Shown here piece after piece: positions 29,719 to 40,445 of a stretch of 64,000 nt of DNA; within the stretch, counting starts at the first letter, position 1; each line of letters begins with the position of its first letter. The DNA is taken from the NCBI GenBank assembly GCA_903913885.1, contig CAIWMX010000095.1, forward strand, positions 1-64,000, written 5' to 3'. The translations under genes and the position numbers were made by a program. Below the pieces are notes generated by a model. The model was not told the origin of the DNA. It saw only the letters and a list, made by a program, of their open reading frames with translations, and did not search any database. Source of the DNA: an uncultured Bacteroidales bacterium (GTDB taxonomy: Bacteria > Bacteroidota > Bacteroidia > Bacteroidales > FEN-979).

Positions 29719-30786
29719 TTACCTCTTCCCTGGTTTCTCCTTAATAAAGAAAGATTTGGGGCGAAGCACTTTGCCGAACATGAAATACTGGATCAGTGTG
29801 AAATCTTTGCCATCGTTAACCGAGGCGTAAAGCCGGTCGAGGTCGTAGGGGAGGGGAATACCCTGGGGATCGGTCTGGCCTTCAGGCCCTTTTTTATGAT
29901 AGGTTTTTATGGTTTTGCTTACGCCGGCTGTATCCGTCAGGGTAATGACAATAAACGGACTGGAAGACAGGATAGAATCCTTGCGGGCCTTGTCCATGTC
30001 ATTCAGCAAGGCTTCGTAGTTGAGGTTACGGAAACCTGACAGGAAATTTAACAGCTTCAGGGTATCATAATCCGGGATGAGGGTATGATCGGAGAGGGAA
30101 CTGAGGGTGAACTGGTTTTTCCCATTGTTTTTAACTTCATAGGAATACTCAGGATCAGCCGTAATTTCAACTTTCACGTTGGCGATTTCAGGCAGGGATT
30201 TTCTAAAAATGTTGTAATCGCGCCAGTACTTCTCGATCGGGCTGTACCTTGGGGAAACAAACCCCCTGAAACCGGGCAGGAAAATAATGTAGGGCTCCGA
30301 CGAGTTCTCCAGGAGCATAAAGGAGCCCATGTTATTCTGGGTAGCGCCGCCGACATAATATACCTTGGTAAGTTTTTCATGGGGGAACCAGCGGATCATG
30401 CCAAACAGGTCGATCCGGTACACCCACTGGTAGATCTCAACTTTAACGGCATTTACGGCGAGTTCCCTGATGATATTGTCGTGTGCGGCATTGGCCACCG
30501 GTTGCTGAACTTCGATGCCGATCATGGTCTTGAGCAGGAGTTCCACATTCTGTTTCTGTGCAGGGAAAACATCATCGACAGTCCATTTACCCGGGGAGAT
30601 TTTTGTCAGTTTAACGCTGTTGTTGTTTTTATCCGACATGAAAATCTTGGTCACGCTGGCCGAATCGTTGAGTGCGAAATCACTCAGGCTGCGGCGGAAG
30701 GTATTCTGGGCCTGGGTTAGCCACAGCACCAGCGCGATCACGGCGAGAATAAGGAATGAAATGAAGATGTTTCTGTTTTTTTTCAT
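29719..30786 (-). CDS. DUF4340 domain-containing protein
   Basis: N-terminal TM, KLTKISPGKWTVDDVFPAQKQNVELLLKTM; next to gldG. Confidence 0.8.
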   Translation of the reverse strand: MKKNRNIFISFLILAVIALVLWLTQAQNTFRRSLSDFALNDSASVTKIFMSDKNNNSVKLTKISPGKWTVDDVFPAQKQNVELLLKTMIGIEVQQPVANAAHDNIIRELAVNAVKVEIYQWVYRIDLFGMIRWFPHEKLTKVYYVGGATQNNMGSFMLLENSSEPYIIFLPGFRGFVSPRYSPIEKYWRDYNIFRKSLPEIANVKVEITADPEYSYEVKNNGKNQFTLSSLSDHTLIPDYDTLKLLNFLSGFRNLNYEALLNDMDKARKDSILSSSPFIVITLTDTAGVSKTIKTYHKKGPEGQTDPQGIPLPYDLDRLYASVNDGKDFTLIQYFMFGKVLRPKSFFIKEKPGKR

Positions 30787-30794
30787 AGTTGGAA

Positions 30795-32552
30795 TTATCT
30801 GGCAGGACGAGAAAAGGCACGTTTACGGAGCTGGAATTTCAGGATTCCGAACCCGGTGATCAGCAGGATCGGGAGTAAGATATTCAGCAACTGCCAGAAC
30901 AGTCGCTGGTTGGCAGCCCTTGTGGCATCAAGCATTCTGAGTTTCAGTTCGCGTGACCGTACAGAGATCAGTCCGGAGTCATCACAGAGGTAATTGATGG
31001 CATTCAGCACCAGGTCTTTGTTCCCGAAGGTCTGCCTGGTATATTGATCATATCCCAGCGGCAAGGGATAGCCTTTTGAATAGTGAAACTGGTTCTTGGC
31101 CACGTCGCCGTCGGATATCACGATCATCTTGGTGGGCTTGCTGGATGGCCTGTAAGCCAGGTTTGGGTCTCCCGCCACTTCAGGGGGGAGACGATGGAGA
31201 AAAGTAGAGGTGAATGTTCCCTCAAGCAGCACGGCAACGGGGAAGGGCCCCCTGTTAAAGGCGCGTTCGTTTGGTTTTTTCTTCACGATCTCGAGATCAA
31301 TCAGGGCGGGAACCGTCACCGTTCGGGAATAGGGGGAGGTTTCCAGCAGGTAGGTTTTTTTCACCCCGGGTGCCGTTACCGTATCCAGCGTGCTGATGAA
31401 TTCTGTTTTAATGGCGTTGAGCCCGTTTACGATCGGGTGCTTGACTGATGGCATCAGCACAGGGAAAAAGTACCAGGTAAAGAAGTCAAACTGAGGCTGG
31501 TCGCCGATCTGGCCGGTCTTTATGGGGATTTTGAGCGCCGTAAGGTCCTGCACCAGGTTCGTGTTGAGTCGCACCCCGTAGTTGAAGAGCATGTCCTCCA
31601 GGTTAATGTCGTTGGGAATACCCATGGTCGAATTGACCTTGATGCTGTCCATGCTGGCAAAAACAGGATCGATCAGCCACAGCACCTTTCCGCCGCGCAT
31701 AATGAACTGGTCGATCAGGAACTTGTCGCGCTCATCGAACTGGGTAGAAGGTTTTGCAATGATGATCGCACGGTACTTGTTCACGAGCGCATCGTGTGTC
31801 GAATCGGTTTTTAGCCTGACGGCCAGGCTGCTGATCTTATGCTTGATGGCGACGCGTTCGACGTTATAGAATTCGGCAAGTGAATTTTGCAGGTCATAGG
31901 TTTCCATCTCGGTAAGCTCGCCATGACCTTCGATGATGGCCACGCGTGGTTTGACGGGTGTGGTGAGGTTTTTAATCGCGCTGGCAAGGTTGTATTCAAG
32001 GGCCTGGATGGAGTTGTTCAGCACCTTGTTCGATTCTTCCTGCAACTGTGCCATGAGCAGCTGCACAGGGATTTGTTTCCCGTGATAGGAGACGATGGCC
32101 CCCGGGAAAATGATAATCTGGGAGGAGGCACCCTTTTTGCTTACCTGCAGGTTGGTGGGCTGAAGCCCGTTTTCAACAAGCAGTTTGTAGGAATCGTTGC
32201 GGTCCTTGGCATTTGGATTATCAGACGGGTTGACAAATTCGTACTGGATTTTTTTGTTGTACGCCCTGAACTCGTCGAGCATTTCCCTGGTCTCATTCGA
32301 CAGGCGCTGGAATCCTGAAGGCAGGTCGCCTGCCAGGTAAACCTTGAAGAACACCACGTCGTCCAGTTTTTTGAGGAGCGTTTTGGTTGCCGGTGAAAGC
32401 GAATAGCGTTTCTCGGCAGTCAGGTCGAACCGGGTGAAGATGAATGCAGCAATGATGTTGACCAGTACGATGATGGCAACGGCCAGCAGTAACCCGGTTA
32501 TATTTGATCGCCTGATATTTCTTTTCTTGTCTGCCATGCGGTTGGTTACCAT
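30795..32552 (-). CDS. gldG: Gliding motility-associated ABC transporter substrate-binding protein GldG
   Basis: RFDLTAEKRYSLSPATKTLLKKLDDVVFFKVYLAGDLPSGFQRLSNETREMLDEFRAYN. Confidence 0.92.
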   Translation of the reverse strand: MVTNRMADKKRNIRRSNITGLLLAVAIIVLVNIIAAFIFTRFDLTAEKRYSLSPATKTLLKKLDDVVFFKVYLAGDLPSGFQRLSNETREMLDEFRAYNKKIQYEFVNPSDNPNAKDRNDSYKLLVENGLQPTNLQVSKKGASSQIIIFPGAIVSYHGKQIPVQLLMAQLQEESNKVLNNSIQALEYNLASAIKNLTTPVKPRVAIIEGHGELTEMETYDLQNSLAEFYNVERVAIKHKISSLAVRLKTDSTHDALVNKYRAIIIAKPSTQFDERDKFLIDQFIMRGGKVLWLIDPVFASMDSIKVNSTMGIPNDINLEDMLFNYGVRLNTNLVQDLTALKIPIKTGQIGDQPQFDFFTWYFFPVLMPSVKHPIVNGLNAIKTEFISTLDTVTAPGVKKTYLLETSPYSRTVTVPALIDLEIVKKKPNERAFNRGPFPVAVLLEGTFTSTFLHRLPPEVAGDPNLAYRPSSKPTKMIVISDGDVAKNQFHYSKGYPLPLGYDQYTRQTFGNKDLVLNAINYLCDDSGLISVRSRELKLRMLDATRAANQRLFWQLLNILLPILLITGFGILKFQLRKRAFSRPAR

Positions 32553-33277
32553 TTGCGGCTCTCCAGCGATAATTTTGTAAGCAGGATGAAGATAGCGGTC
32601 ACACTTAAAAAATAGATCAGGTCGCGGGTATCGATCACACCGCGGCTCATGGAGGTGTAATGCGCGTTGAGCCCCAGCGATTCGATGATCAGGCCTGTCT
32701 TTCCCGACACAACGAAGTTATATATGAACTCAAATCCCATGTACAGGAAAAAACAGATGAAAACTGCGAGGATGAATGAAACAATCTGATTATCGGTAAC
32801 CGAAGAGGCGAAGATGCCGATGGCCACAAAGCTGGCACCAAGGAAAAGCAGCCCCAGGTAAGAACCCCAGATGCTTCCCGAGTCGAGGTTTCCCGGGGGA
32901 AGCCCCAGCAGATATACCGACAGGTAGTAGATCAGCGTAGGTAAAAGAGAGATGATCACCAGTACGACGCCGGCAAAATATTTTGCCATGATTACCTGGA
33001 TATCCGTTAATGGCTGTGTCATCAGCAACTCCAGGGTGCCGCTTTTCTTTTCATCGGCAAACGATCGCATGGTGATGGCCGGGATAAGGAAAAGAAAGAC
33101 AAACGGGGCAAGAATGAACAGCCCGTCAAGCCCCGCAAAACCGAAATCGAGGATGTTGAATTCGAGGGGGAAAACCCACAGGAAAAGTCCGGTCATCAAC
33201 AGGAAAACGACCATCACGATGTACCCGATGAGCGAGTTCAGAAAACCGTTGATCTCTTTCTTTAAAAGGGTGAGCAT
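32546..33277 (-). CDS. gldF: Gliding motility-associated ABC transporter permease GldF
   Basis: MLTLLKKEINGFLNSLIGYIV...AITMRSFADEKKSGTLELLMTQPLTD; start trimmed. Confidence 0.92.
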   Translation of the reverse strand: MLTLLKKEINGFLNSLIGYIVMVVFLLMTGLFLWVFPLEFNILDFGFAGLDGLFILAPFVFLFLIPAITMRSFADEKKSGTLELLMTQPLTDIQVIMAKYFAGVVLVIISLLPTLIYYLSVYLLGLPPGNLDSGSIWGSYLGLLFLGASFVAIGIFASSVTDNQIVSFILAVFICFFLYMGFEFIYNFVVSGKTGLIIESLGLNAHYTSMSRGVIDTRDLIYFLSVTAIFILLTKLSLESRKW

Positions 33278-33299
33278 GCGCACATTGGTTAAGGGCGTG

Positions 33300-33307
33300 C
33301 AAAAGTA
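33300..33307 (-). promoter_or_regulatory. Candidate -7 element TACTTTTG upstream of gldF
   Basis: caaaagta on + strand, reverse complement TACTTTTG. Confidence 0.4.
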
Positions 33308-33345
33308 GCAATTTTCAGCCATCAAATTGCATCTGTGCGGAAGAT

Positions 33346-33813
33346 TTAAGGCGTTTGCCGCGAAATGTACACGGAATAATCGACCAGTTTGGGCTCGTAG
33401 GTTTCCTTCAGCAAATGGGAGGATATCAGGAAATCGGCGGTGGAGCGGTTGCATGCCGTCGGTATGTTGTAAACCACGGTGATCCGCAGCAGGGCCTTTA
33501 CATCCACGTCATGCGGCTGGGGCTGCATCGGGTCCCAGAAAAAGATAAGCAGGTCGATCATCCCTTCGGAAATCAGGGCGCCGAGTTGCTGGTCGCCTCC
33601 CAGAGGTCCCGATTTCAGTTTTACAATATCAAAGGTGATCTTTTCATCATCTTCAAGCTTGTTCAGCAGGGTTTCCTCCACCAGTCTGCCCGTGGTGCCG
33701 GTGCAGATGAGATGATGGCCGAGCAGGGTCTTGTAATTGTATTCCACCCACTCTACCAGGTCCTTCTTGCGATTGTCGTGAGCCACAAGGGCGATATGTT
33801 TTGATTTTTCCAT
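33346..33813 (-). CDS. mgsA: Methylglyoxal synthase
   Basis: IALVAHDNRKKDLVEWVEYN, SGPLGGDQQLGALI, FFWDPMQPQPHDVDVKALLR. Confidence 0.94.
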   Translation of the reverse strand: MEKSKHIALVAHDNRKKDLVEWVEYNYKTLLGHHLICTGTTGRLVEETLLNKLEDDEKITFDIVKLKSGPLGGDQQLGALISEGMIDLLIFFWDPMQPQPHDVDVKALLRITVVYNIPTACNRSTADFLISSHLLKETYEPKLVDYSVYISRQTP

Positions 33814-33824
33814 AAGGTTGGTTT

Positions 33825-34604
33825 TTATCCCAGTTCCACCAGCACCAGCTGGTCCATTTTCAGCCCCAGCAGGCTGCTTGCCCTGCTCTGGCAGATGGCA
33901 ATTTCAAGGTACCCGCTGGTGGAGAAAAGCGCGAGCATCTCGCCGGGGTTCACGTCCTTGTATGATTTGCTGATCGTGGTGATGCGGTAATTCGGCGAAC
34001 GGAAGGTAATGGTAAACTTGCGGTGCTTAACGATCGAGTTAAACAGCGTTTCTGTGATATTGACAAAAACATTTTCATAATGGTCGACGTAAATGACCTT
34101 TCCCTTGATCAGGTCTTCCTGGATCACCGGTTTGAAAGCCATTTTCTGCATCAGGTTTTCCTTCGGATGGCCCAGCGCTTCCATGGGCTTTCCCGAGGCG
34201 ATGTGACAGGCCACCTTCACAAACACATCACGTGACGGGAAGGTGAAATAGTCGGAATCCTGGATGACATCCAACTCGATGATCCTTGCCGGCCTGTCAT
34301 CAAAAAGCAGGGAGAATATCCCGTTGTCGGCACCGATAAAGTAATGGCCATGATGATACACCATGGTATGCGGGGTTTCGGTCGACGCTTCGGTGTTTAT
34401 GGCGAGGATGTGGATTGTTCCTTCCGGGAAATTACGGTAAACGTTACGGATGATAAATGCGGCCTGGTTCAGGTCAAAGGCAGGTACCTGGTGCGAGATG
34501 TCAACAATACGGGCATCAGGCAGGTGCCTCAGGATAGCACCTTTTACCGAAGCGGCATAATGATCTTTCAGTCCCCAGTCGCTTGTAAGCGTTATGATTG
34601 CCAT
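33825..34604 (-). CDS. SAM hydroxide adenosyltransferase (DUF62 family)
   Basis: ITLTSDWGLKDHYAASVKGAIL, DNGIFSLL. Confidence 0.9.
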   Translation of the reverse strand: MAIITLTSDWGLKDHYAASVKGAILRHLPDARIVDISHQVPAFDLNQAAFIIRNVYRNFPEGTIHILAINTEASTETPHTMVYHHGHYFIGADNGIFSLLFDDRPARIIELDVIQDSDYFTFPSRDVFVKVACHIASGKPMEALGHPKENLMQKMAFKPVIQEDLIKGKVIYVDHYENVFVNITETLFNSIVKHRKFTITFRSPNYRITTISKSYKDVNPGEMLALFSTSGYLEIAICQSRASSLLGLKMDQLVLVELG

Positions 34605-34615
34605 GGAATAATTCG

Positions 34616-34623
34616 TACTTTTG
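34616..34623 (+). promoter_or_regulatory. Candidate -7 element TACTTTTG upstream of phoH-like gene
   Basis: Matches TAnnTTTG. Confidence 0.4.
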
Positions 34624-34647
34624 CGTATTCAAAGGTACAACTATTTC

Positions 34648-35589
34648 ATGAGCGAGAAAATAATCAACCTGGAATCCGTTCACCCGCTTGACATTTTTGG
34701 TGCCGGCGATCAGAACATGGACGTGATCCGCAACTCTTTTCCAAAACTAAAGATCGTCTCCCGCGACAATTTCGTGAAAGCCTATGGGGATGAAGCTGAC
34801 CTGCTTGATTTTGAAGAAAAGTTCACGGCGCTCGTGCGGTACTTTGAAAAATTCGGACGGCTTACGAAAAGCGACATCCCCATGATCCTGGATACCGGTT
34901 CAAACGGTGCGGCGATGATGCCTGAAGGTAATGCAGATGTGCTTGTCCACGGCAAAAATGGCATGCTGATCAGGGCGCGCACAGCCAACCAGCGCAAGTT
35001 GGTTGAAAGCTGCATGAAAAACGACCTCGTATTTGCCATCGGCCCGGCCGGTACAGGCAAAACCTATACTGCCGTCGCCCTCGCGGTGCGTGCTCTGAAA
35101 AACAAGGAGATCCAGCGGATCATCCTGACCCGCCCGGCAGTGGAAGCCGGTGAAAACCTTGGATTTCTGCCGGGCGACCTGAAAGAAAAACTGGACCCCT
35201 ACATGCAGCCGCTTTACGACGCCCTGGGCGACATGCTGCCAACCCAGAAACTGCTTCAGTACATCGATGAGCGGATCATCGAGATCGCTCCCCTGGCCTT
35301 TATGCGTGGCCGTACACTCAACAATGCCTTTGCCATCCTTGATGAAGCTCAAAACACCACGCCCAGCCAGCTTAAGATGTTTCTTACCCGTATGGGTGCG
35401 TCATCCAAGTTTATCGTGACCGGGGATATTACCCAGATCGACCTGCCAAAGAACCAGGTCAGCGGACTGCTTCATTCGCAAACCATTCTTAAAAATATTA
35501 ACGGGATCGAATACGTGTATCTCGATAAATCGGACATCATCCGGCACAAGCTCGTAGGCAGGATCATCGAGGCTTACAGCAAAGAGTGA
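34648..35589 (+). CDS. PhoH family ATPase
   Basis: [74 protein letters not shown]. Confidence 0.95.
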   Translation: MSEKIINLESVHPLDIFGAGDQNMDVIRNSFPKLKIVSRDNFVKAYGDEADLLDFEEKFTALVRYFEKFGRLTKSDIPMILDTGSNGAAMMPEGNADVLVHGKNGMLIRARTANQRKLVESCMKNDLVFAIGPAGTGKTYTAVALAVRALKNKEIQRIILTRPAVEAGENLGFLPGDLKEKLDPYMQPLYDALGDMLPTQKLLQYIDERIIEIAPLAFMRGRTLNNAFAILDEAQNTTPSQLKMFLTRMGASSKFIVTGDITQIDLPKNQVSGLLHSQTILKNINGIEYVYLDKSDIIRHKLVGRIIEAYSKE

Positions 35590-35636
35590 ACCGGAATATT
35601 GACAGTTCATTAACTTTGTATAAAATATCCCAACCT

Positions 35637-36590
35637 ATGCAAAACGTAATTCTGAAAACCAATTTTGTCCTGCCGGGACAAAAAAGCCTTTACAAGGGAA
35701 AGGTCCGCGATGTATATAATATTGACGACAACTACCTCGTGATGGTTGCCAGCGACAGGATCTCCGCGTTCGACGTGGTGCTGCCCAAAGGCATTCCATA
35801 CAAGGGGCAGGTGCTGAACCAGATCGCCGCCAAGTTTCTCGATGCCACGATCGATATATGCCCCAACTGGAAAGTTGCCACGCCCGACCCCAATGTGACC
35901 GTTGGCCGTTTCTGTAAAATTTACCCGGTGGAGATGATCATCAGGGGTTACCTGACTGGCAGTTCGTGGCGCACCTACCAAACTGGCGCCCGCGAGATCT
36001 GTGGGGTGCCTGTTCCCGACGGGATGAAAGAACACCAGCGGTTTCCGAAGCCGATTATCACCCCCACCACCAAGGCAGCTGAAGGCCATGACGAGGATAT
36101 CACCGAAGCCGAACTCCTTGCATCTGGCATTATCCCTGCGGAAGAGTATAACCTTATTAAGGAGTACACTTACGCGTTATTTAAACGGGGTACCGAAATC
36201 GCTGCCCAGCGGGGACTGATCCTGGTCGACACCAAATATGAATTTGGCAAGGGCCCCGACGGGAGGATATACCTGTGCGATGAAATTCACACCCCCGATT
36301 CGTCAAGGTATTTCTATCTCGAAGGATATGAAGAACGCCAGTCGGCCGGGATGCAGCAACGCCAGCTGTCAAAGGAGTTCGTGCGCGAATGGCTGATGGC
36401 AAACGGCTTCATGGGAAAAGAGGGGCAGCAGGTGCCCGAAATGAGCGATGCATGGATCACCGAGATTTCTGATCGTTACATTGAACTGTATGAAGGAATA
36501 ACCGGCGAGAAATTTGTGAGGGCTGAAAATACCGATATCCTCGGGCGGATTGAAGCCAATATTTTAACCTTTCTCAACAAGTCGCTGTGA
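35637..36590 (+). CDS. purC: Phosphoribosylaminoimidazole-succinocarboxamide synthase
   Basis: [39 protein letters not shown]. Confidence 0.95.
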   Translation: MQNVILKTNFVLPGQKSLYKGKVRDVYNIDDNYLVMVASDRISAFDVVLPKGIPYKGQVLNQIAAKFLDATIDICPNWKVATPDPNVTVGRFCKIYPVEMIIRGYLTGSSWRTYQTGAREICGVPVPDGMKEHQRFPKPIITPTTKAAEGHDEDITEAELLASGIIPAEEYNLIKEYTYALFKRGTEIAAQRGLILVDTKYEFGKGPDGRIYLCDEIHTPDSSRYFYLEGYEERQSAGMQQRQLSKEFVREWLMANGFMGKEGQQVPEMSDAWITEISDRYIELYEGITGEKFVRAENTDILGRIEANILTFLNKSL

Positions 36591-37801
36591 TCCCGTTTAG
36601 CCCGCCCCGTATCGACAAACGCATTGTTGATGAAGTGGTTGACACCCTTTATTCGGGGTGGATTACGACCGGGCCGAAGACGAAGAAATTCGAGAAGTTG
36701 CTCACGGCATACGGCGGGCACCAGGTCACCCTGTGCGTGGGTTCAGCCTCGGCCGGACTGGAGCTGATGCTTCGCTGGTTTGGCGTTAAGGAAGGCGATG
36801 AAGTGATCGTGCCGGCTTATACCTATGCCGCCACGGCGAATGTGGTGGTGCATTGCGGCGCAAAGGTGGTGTTCGTTGATGTGGAGCCTGATTTCAACAT
36901 ATCGGTTGCCGCCATTGCAAAAGCAATTACTTCAAGAACCAAGGTGATCATCCCGGTTGATATCGCCGGCTGGCCATGCGACTACGACGCTATCAACACC
37001 CTGGTCGCTCTTCCCCGGATTCAGCAGCTTTTCACGCCTTCAACACCTGAACAGCACATGCTGAACAGGATCCTCGTGCTTGCTGATGCCGCCCATTCCA
37101 TTGGCGGGCAGTATAAAGGCAGAAAGGTAGGGAGCCTGACCGACATCACCGTTTATTCTTTTCATGCGGTGAAAAACCTGACCACCGCCGAAGGTGGCGC
37201 AGTCTGCCTGAACCTTCCTGCCCCGTTCGATCCGGGGGCGATCTACACCGGGCTGAATGCAAAATCGCTGCATGGTCAAACCAAAGACGCACTGGCCAAA
37301 ACACAGCTGGGAGGGTGGCGGTACGACATCATCGAACCGGGTTATAAGTGCAACATGACCGACATTCAGGCTTCCATCGGGTTGGTTGAACTGGCAAGGT
37401 ATGACGACGACATGCTGGTGAGGCGCAGGCAGATTTTCGACCGGTATGCCGCTGCCTTCGGCATCTATGAATGGGCACAACTCCCGCCTTACGACCGCGA
37501 TGACAGAAAATCGTCGTATCATGTGTTCTTGCTCAGGATCAGGGGGATCAGTGAAGAGCAGCGCGATGCGGTTATCCGCGGGATATTTTCACGGGAAGTG
37601 GCCGTGAACGTACATTTCGTTCCTTTGCCCATGATGACTTATTACCATGAGGAGGGATATGACATTGCCGATTATCCGGCAGCCTATGACAACTATTCAA
37701 GGGAGATCAGCCTGCCTGTTTATTATGACCTGACCGACGATATGGTTGACACGGTTGTGCGGGCGGTTGTGGATTCTTATAAGGAACTGTTCATATGCTA
37801 A
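36587..37801 (+). CDS. DegT/DnrJ/EryC1/StrS-family PLP aminotransferase
   Basis: [50 protein letters not shown] start overlapping purC stop. Confidence 0.92.
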   Translation: MIPFSPPRIDKRIVDEVVDTLYSGWITTGPKTKKFEKLLTAYGGHQVTLCVGSASAGLELMLRWFGVKEGDEVIVPAYTYAATANVVVHCGAKVVFVDVEPDFNISVAAIAKAITSRTKVIIPVDIAGWPCDYDAINTLVALPRIQQLFTPSTPEQHMLNRILVLADAAHSIGGQYKGRKVGSLTDITVYSFHAVKNLTTAEGGAVCLNLPAPFDPGAIYTGLNAKSLHGQTKDALAKTQLGGWRYDIIEPGYKCNMTDIQASIGLVELARYDDDMLVRRRQIFDRYAAAFGIYEWAQLPPYDRDDRKSSYHVFLLRIRGISEEQRDAVIRGIFSREVAVNVHFVPLPMMTYYHEEGYDIADYPAAYDNYSREISLPVYYDLTDDMVDTVVRAVVDSYKELFIC

Positions 37802-37811
37802 ATAAACCAGG

Positions 37812-38426
37812 ATGATCCGTTTTTTTGACATTATCATTTCTTTGTACGTGATTGTGCTGCTTTTGCCGGTAATCGTGGTGATTGCCATCATCATTATGCT
37901 GGATTCGCCCGGGGGAGCCTTCTTTTTTCAGACCCGGGTCGGGCAATACGGCCGGGATTTTAACCTCATCAAGTTCCGAACCATGCGGGTGGGAGCAGAA
38001 CAACACGGAGCCCTCACCGTGGGGGCCCGCGACAGCCGGATCACAGCGCCGGGCATTTTTCTACGCAAGTTTAAACTCGACGAACTGCCCCAGTTGTTCA
38101 ACGTACTGAAAGGCGAGATGAGTCTCGTTGGTCCGCGCCCCGAGGTTCGCAGGTATGTTGACATGTACACACCAGCTCAGCGTATTGTTCTGACCGTAAA
38201 ACCTGGCATTACCGATTATGCTTCGATCGAATTTGTGGATGAGAATGAAATCCTTGGATCTTCACGGGATCCGGAAATGACCTATATTCTCTATGTGATG
38301 CCTGCAAAAATAGAACTGAACAGGCGATTTATCGATAACCCCGGCACGAAGCAGTATTTCGCAATCCTTCTCAAAACCATCATTAAAATAGCAGGTCCGG
38401 GAAGAGGTTCGCGGCCTGTGGCATGA
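37812..38426 (+). CDS. Sugar transferase (undecaprenyl-phosphate phosphosugar transferase type)
   Basis: FFQTRVGQYGRDFNLIKFRTM...LDELPQLFNVLKGEMSLVGPRPE. Confidence 0.92.
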   Translation: MIRFFDIIISLYVIVLLLPVIVVIAIIIMLDSPGGAFFFQTRVGQYGRDFNLIKFRTMRVGAEQHGALTVGARDSRITAPGIFLRKFKLDELPQLFNVLKGEMSLVGPRPEVRRYVDMYTPAQRIVLTVKPGITDYASIEFVDENEILGSSRDPEMTYILYVMPAKIELNRRFIDNPGTKQYFAILLKTIIKIAGPGRGSRPVA

Positions 38427-38430
38427 TCTT

Positions 38431-39543
38431 CTAAGGGATCAGAACGAATTTCCGGCTTACAGAATAGCTTCCCGATTTGAGGACGCACAGGTATACCCCA
38501 GGTTCCATCGTGCCTGCATCCCATTTTACGGAATGTACTCCTTCCTGCATCGTCGCGCTGAGAACGGTATCCCTGATATTCCCGCTACTGTCGTAAATGG
38601 CTAGCTCAACCGGCGTGTTATTCATGGTAACGGACAACTGAAAGTTAACCGACTTTTTAGCAGGGTTGGGGAAGACGGGCAGGAGGCCCACCTGGCCGGT
38701 CTTGTCCTGTTCATCAATGCCATTGGGATACATCCTGGGGCTTCCCGCCTCAACCCAGGCGGTATAAATCAGGTTTGCAAGGGCGTCGGAGGCATTCCGC
38801 ATCATCAGGATGGTAAAGTTGCCCGATCTTGCCCATAATGCCTGGTAATAGGCATCTGAACCCACAGAACCGACCGTTTTGGCATAACTGTCGGCAAGCA
38901 GCACGCTGTCAACATATTTGTAGTCAAAGTACAGGTAATTAAATACATACCCTGCCACATCCTGGATAACCTGGGCTGAGTCGGCAGGGTAAACAATCTG
39001 GGAGGTGAACCGGCTCACCATGGTCGTTTCATAACGCGAATGCACCCCCGACTGGCCGGTATATTGTCCGTCGTAGTTTTTTGTGATATGCAGCGGCATG
39101 TGGCCGTCGCCTACATAGTGGCCCAGGTCGGCTGCAAACAGGGCTGATTTGTTCCAGTCCTGCCGCGTGAAACAGGCCTTCAGTGAATCGAACGTTGCCA
39201 GGGTGGCCCATGGCAGAATTCCCTGGTCGATCACAAAAGAAGACCCGTGACGGGAAACCACAGAATCATAAACCTGCGCAATGGAACCTGAAAGTAAAAA
39301 TTCGGGATAATTGTCGATATCGATGTAGTGACGCGGCGATTCGTTGGGGTCCTGGTTTTTGCGATAGTCCGCTTGTGAAGCATTGTTGGTGACCACGTTT
39401 GTCCAGGCAGGCTTGAGAAATGCAATCGGCGATGGCAGGCATGATGCCATATTCTGGTTGATTTTCTTATGACCGACTGAGCCCCAGCCGGAGAGCATCA
39501 GCCAAAGTAAAACAAGGGGAAAAGGAAAGAGGAGTTTTTTCAT
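38431..39543 (-). CDS. Zinc-dependent phospholipase C / S1-P1 nuclease-like secreted protein with T9SS-type C-terminal domain
   Basis: WGSVGHKKINQ, NESPRHYIDID, DLGHYVGDGHMPLHITKNYDGQYTGQSGVHSRYE; C-terminal FPNPAKKSVNFQL. Confidence 0.88.
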   Translation of the reverse strand: MKKLLFPFPLVLLWLMLSGWGSVGHKKINQNMASCLPSPIAFLKPAWTNVVTNNASQADYRKNQDPNESPRHYIDIDNYPEFLLSGSIAQVYDSVVSRHGSSFVIDQGILPWATLATFDSLKACFTRQDWNKSALFAADLGHYVGDGHMPLHITKNYDGQYTGQSGVHSRYETTMVSRFTSQIVYPADSAQVIQDVAGYVFNYLYFDYKYVDSVLLADSYAKTVGSVGSDAYYQALWARSGNFTILMMRNASDALANLIYTAWVEAGSPRMYPNGIDEQDKTGQVGLLPVFPNPAKKSVNFQLSVTMNNTPVELAIYDSSGNIRDTVLSATMQEGVHSVKWDAGTMEPGVYLCVLKSGSYSVSRKFVLIP

Positions 39544-40409
39544 TCAAACGCGGTTAACAGGTTTTCCAGGTCTTCGATTTTATCATGATTTCCCAATCGG
39601 TTGTAGGAATCGATCAGGTTCGTGATGAGTCGCCTGATGATGTCGGTATTCGTGCAGGGAGCAAAAAAGGATTTTTCGGGCGTGGTCTTGGTTTGCTTGA
39701 TAAATAATTCAATTTCATGCCGGGTAAAGATGGCCCCGCGGTTAAAGGGGTTGATGTAAAAAAGCACATCATCTTCGTCAGGATTTACAATCCGGGGTTC
39801 CGTCAGGTACGCGAGGATAAAGTGCTGCGGCAGGTTTACGCCGTAAACCGGCAATCCCAGTTTTTGCGACAGGACGATGAATAAAATGCCAAGGGAAAGC
39901 GGATTCCCTTTGCGGCTTTCAAGAAATGTGTTGATGTACGAATTCCCGGGTGTTGTCAGATCGCTTGTATTGCCGCTGAACTGATGATCGTCAAATATTA
40001 TGTGATTGAGAACCTTTACATTTTCGAACGCGGTCAGGTTGTCATGCAGTTCAATCCAGATGTCCATCTTCAACTGTTCGATCTGCATGATGATCTCCGC
40101 TTCATCCAATAACGGGTATTCTGTTTTTGTTACCAGGATGAACCCCCTGAGCAGATCGGCTGATCCCAGGCTCAGCCAGTTTACAAAATCGACATAAAGG
40201 TTTTGCTGGTTGAGTTTCCTGACAATGTGCTGAAGACGTTGCTGAACAATAGGATTAAAAGTGTTTTCCTGCGCTTTTTCCAGGGCCTCCAGCGCATCGG
40301 TTCCCACCGAGAATATCTGATCCTGCACCAGCTGAAAAGCTTGTTCATCCGGCTCATCAAGCAGGTTGATCAAAGCGGCCAGGGTCGAATTTCCGGTTGT
40401 GTCGGGCAT
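39540..40409 (-). CDS. Transglutaminase-like (SirB1-type) protein
   Basis: NTFLESRKGNPLSLGILFIVLSQKLGLPVYGVNLPQHFILAY. Confidence 0.85.
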   Translation of the reverse strand: MPDTTGNSTLAALINLLDEPDEQAFQLVQDQIFSVGTDALEALEKAQENTFNPIVQQRLQHIVRKLNQQNLYVDFVNWLSLGSADLLRGFILVTKTEYPLLDEAEIIMQIEQLKMDIWIELHDNLTAFENVKVLNHIIFDDHQFSGNTSDLTTPGNSYINTFLESRKGNPLSLGILFIVLSQKLGLPVYGVNLPQHFILAYLTEPRIVNPDEDDVLFYINPFNRGAIFTRHEIELFIKQTKTTPEKSFFAPCTNTDIIRRLITNLIDSYNRLGNHDKIEDLENLLTAFE

Positions 40410-40445
40410 TGATTATTGGTATTTATCTTCGTAAAGGAATCGTTA

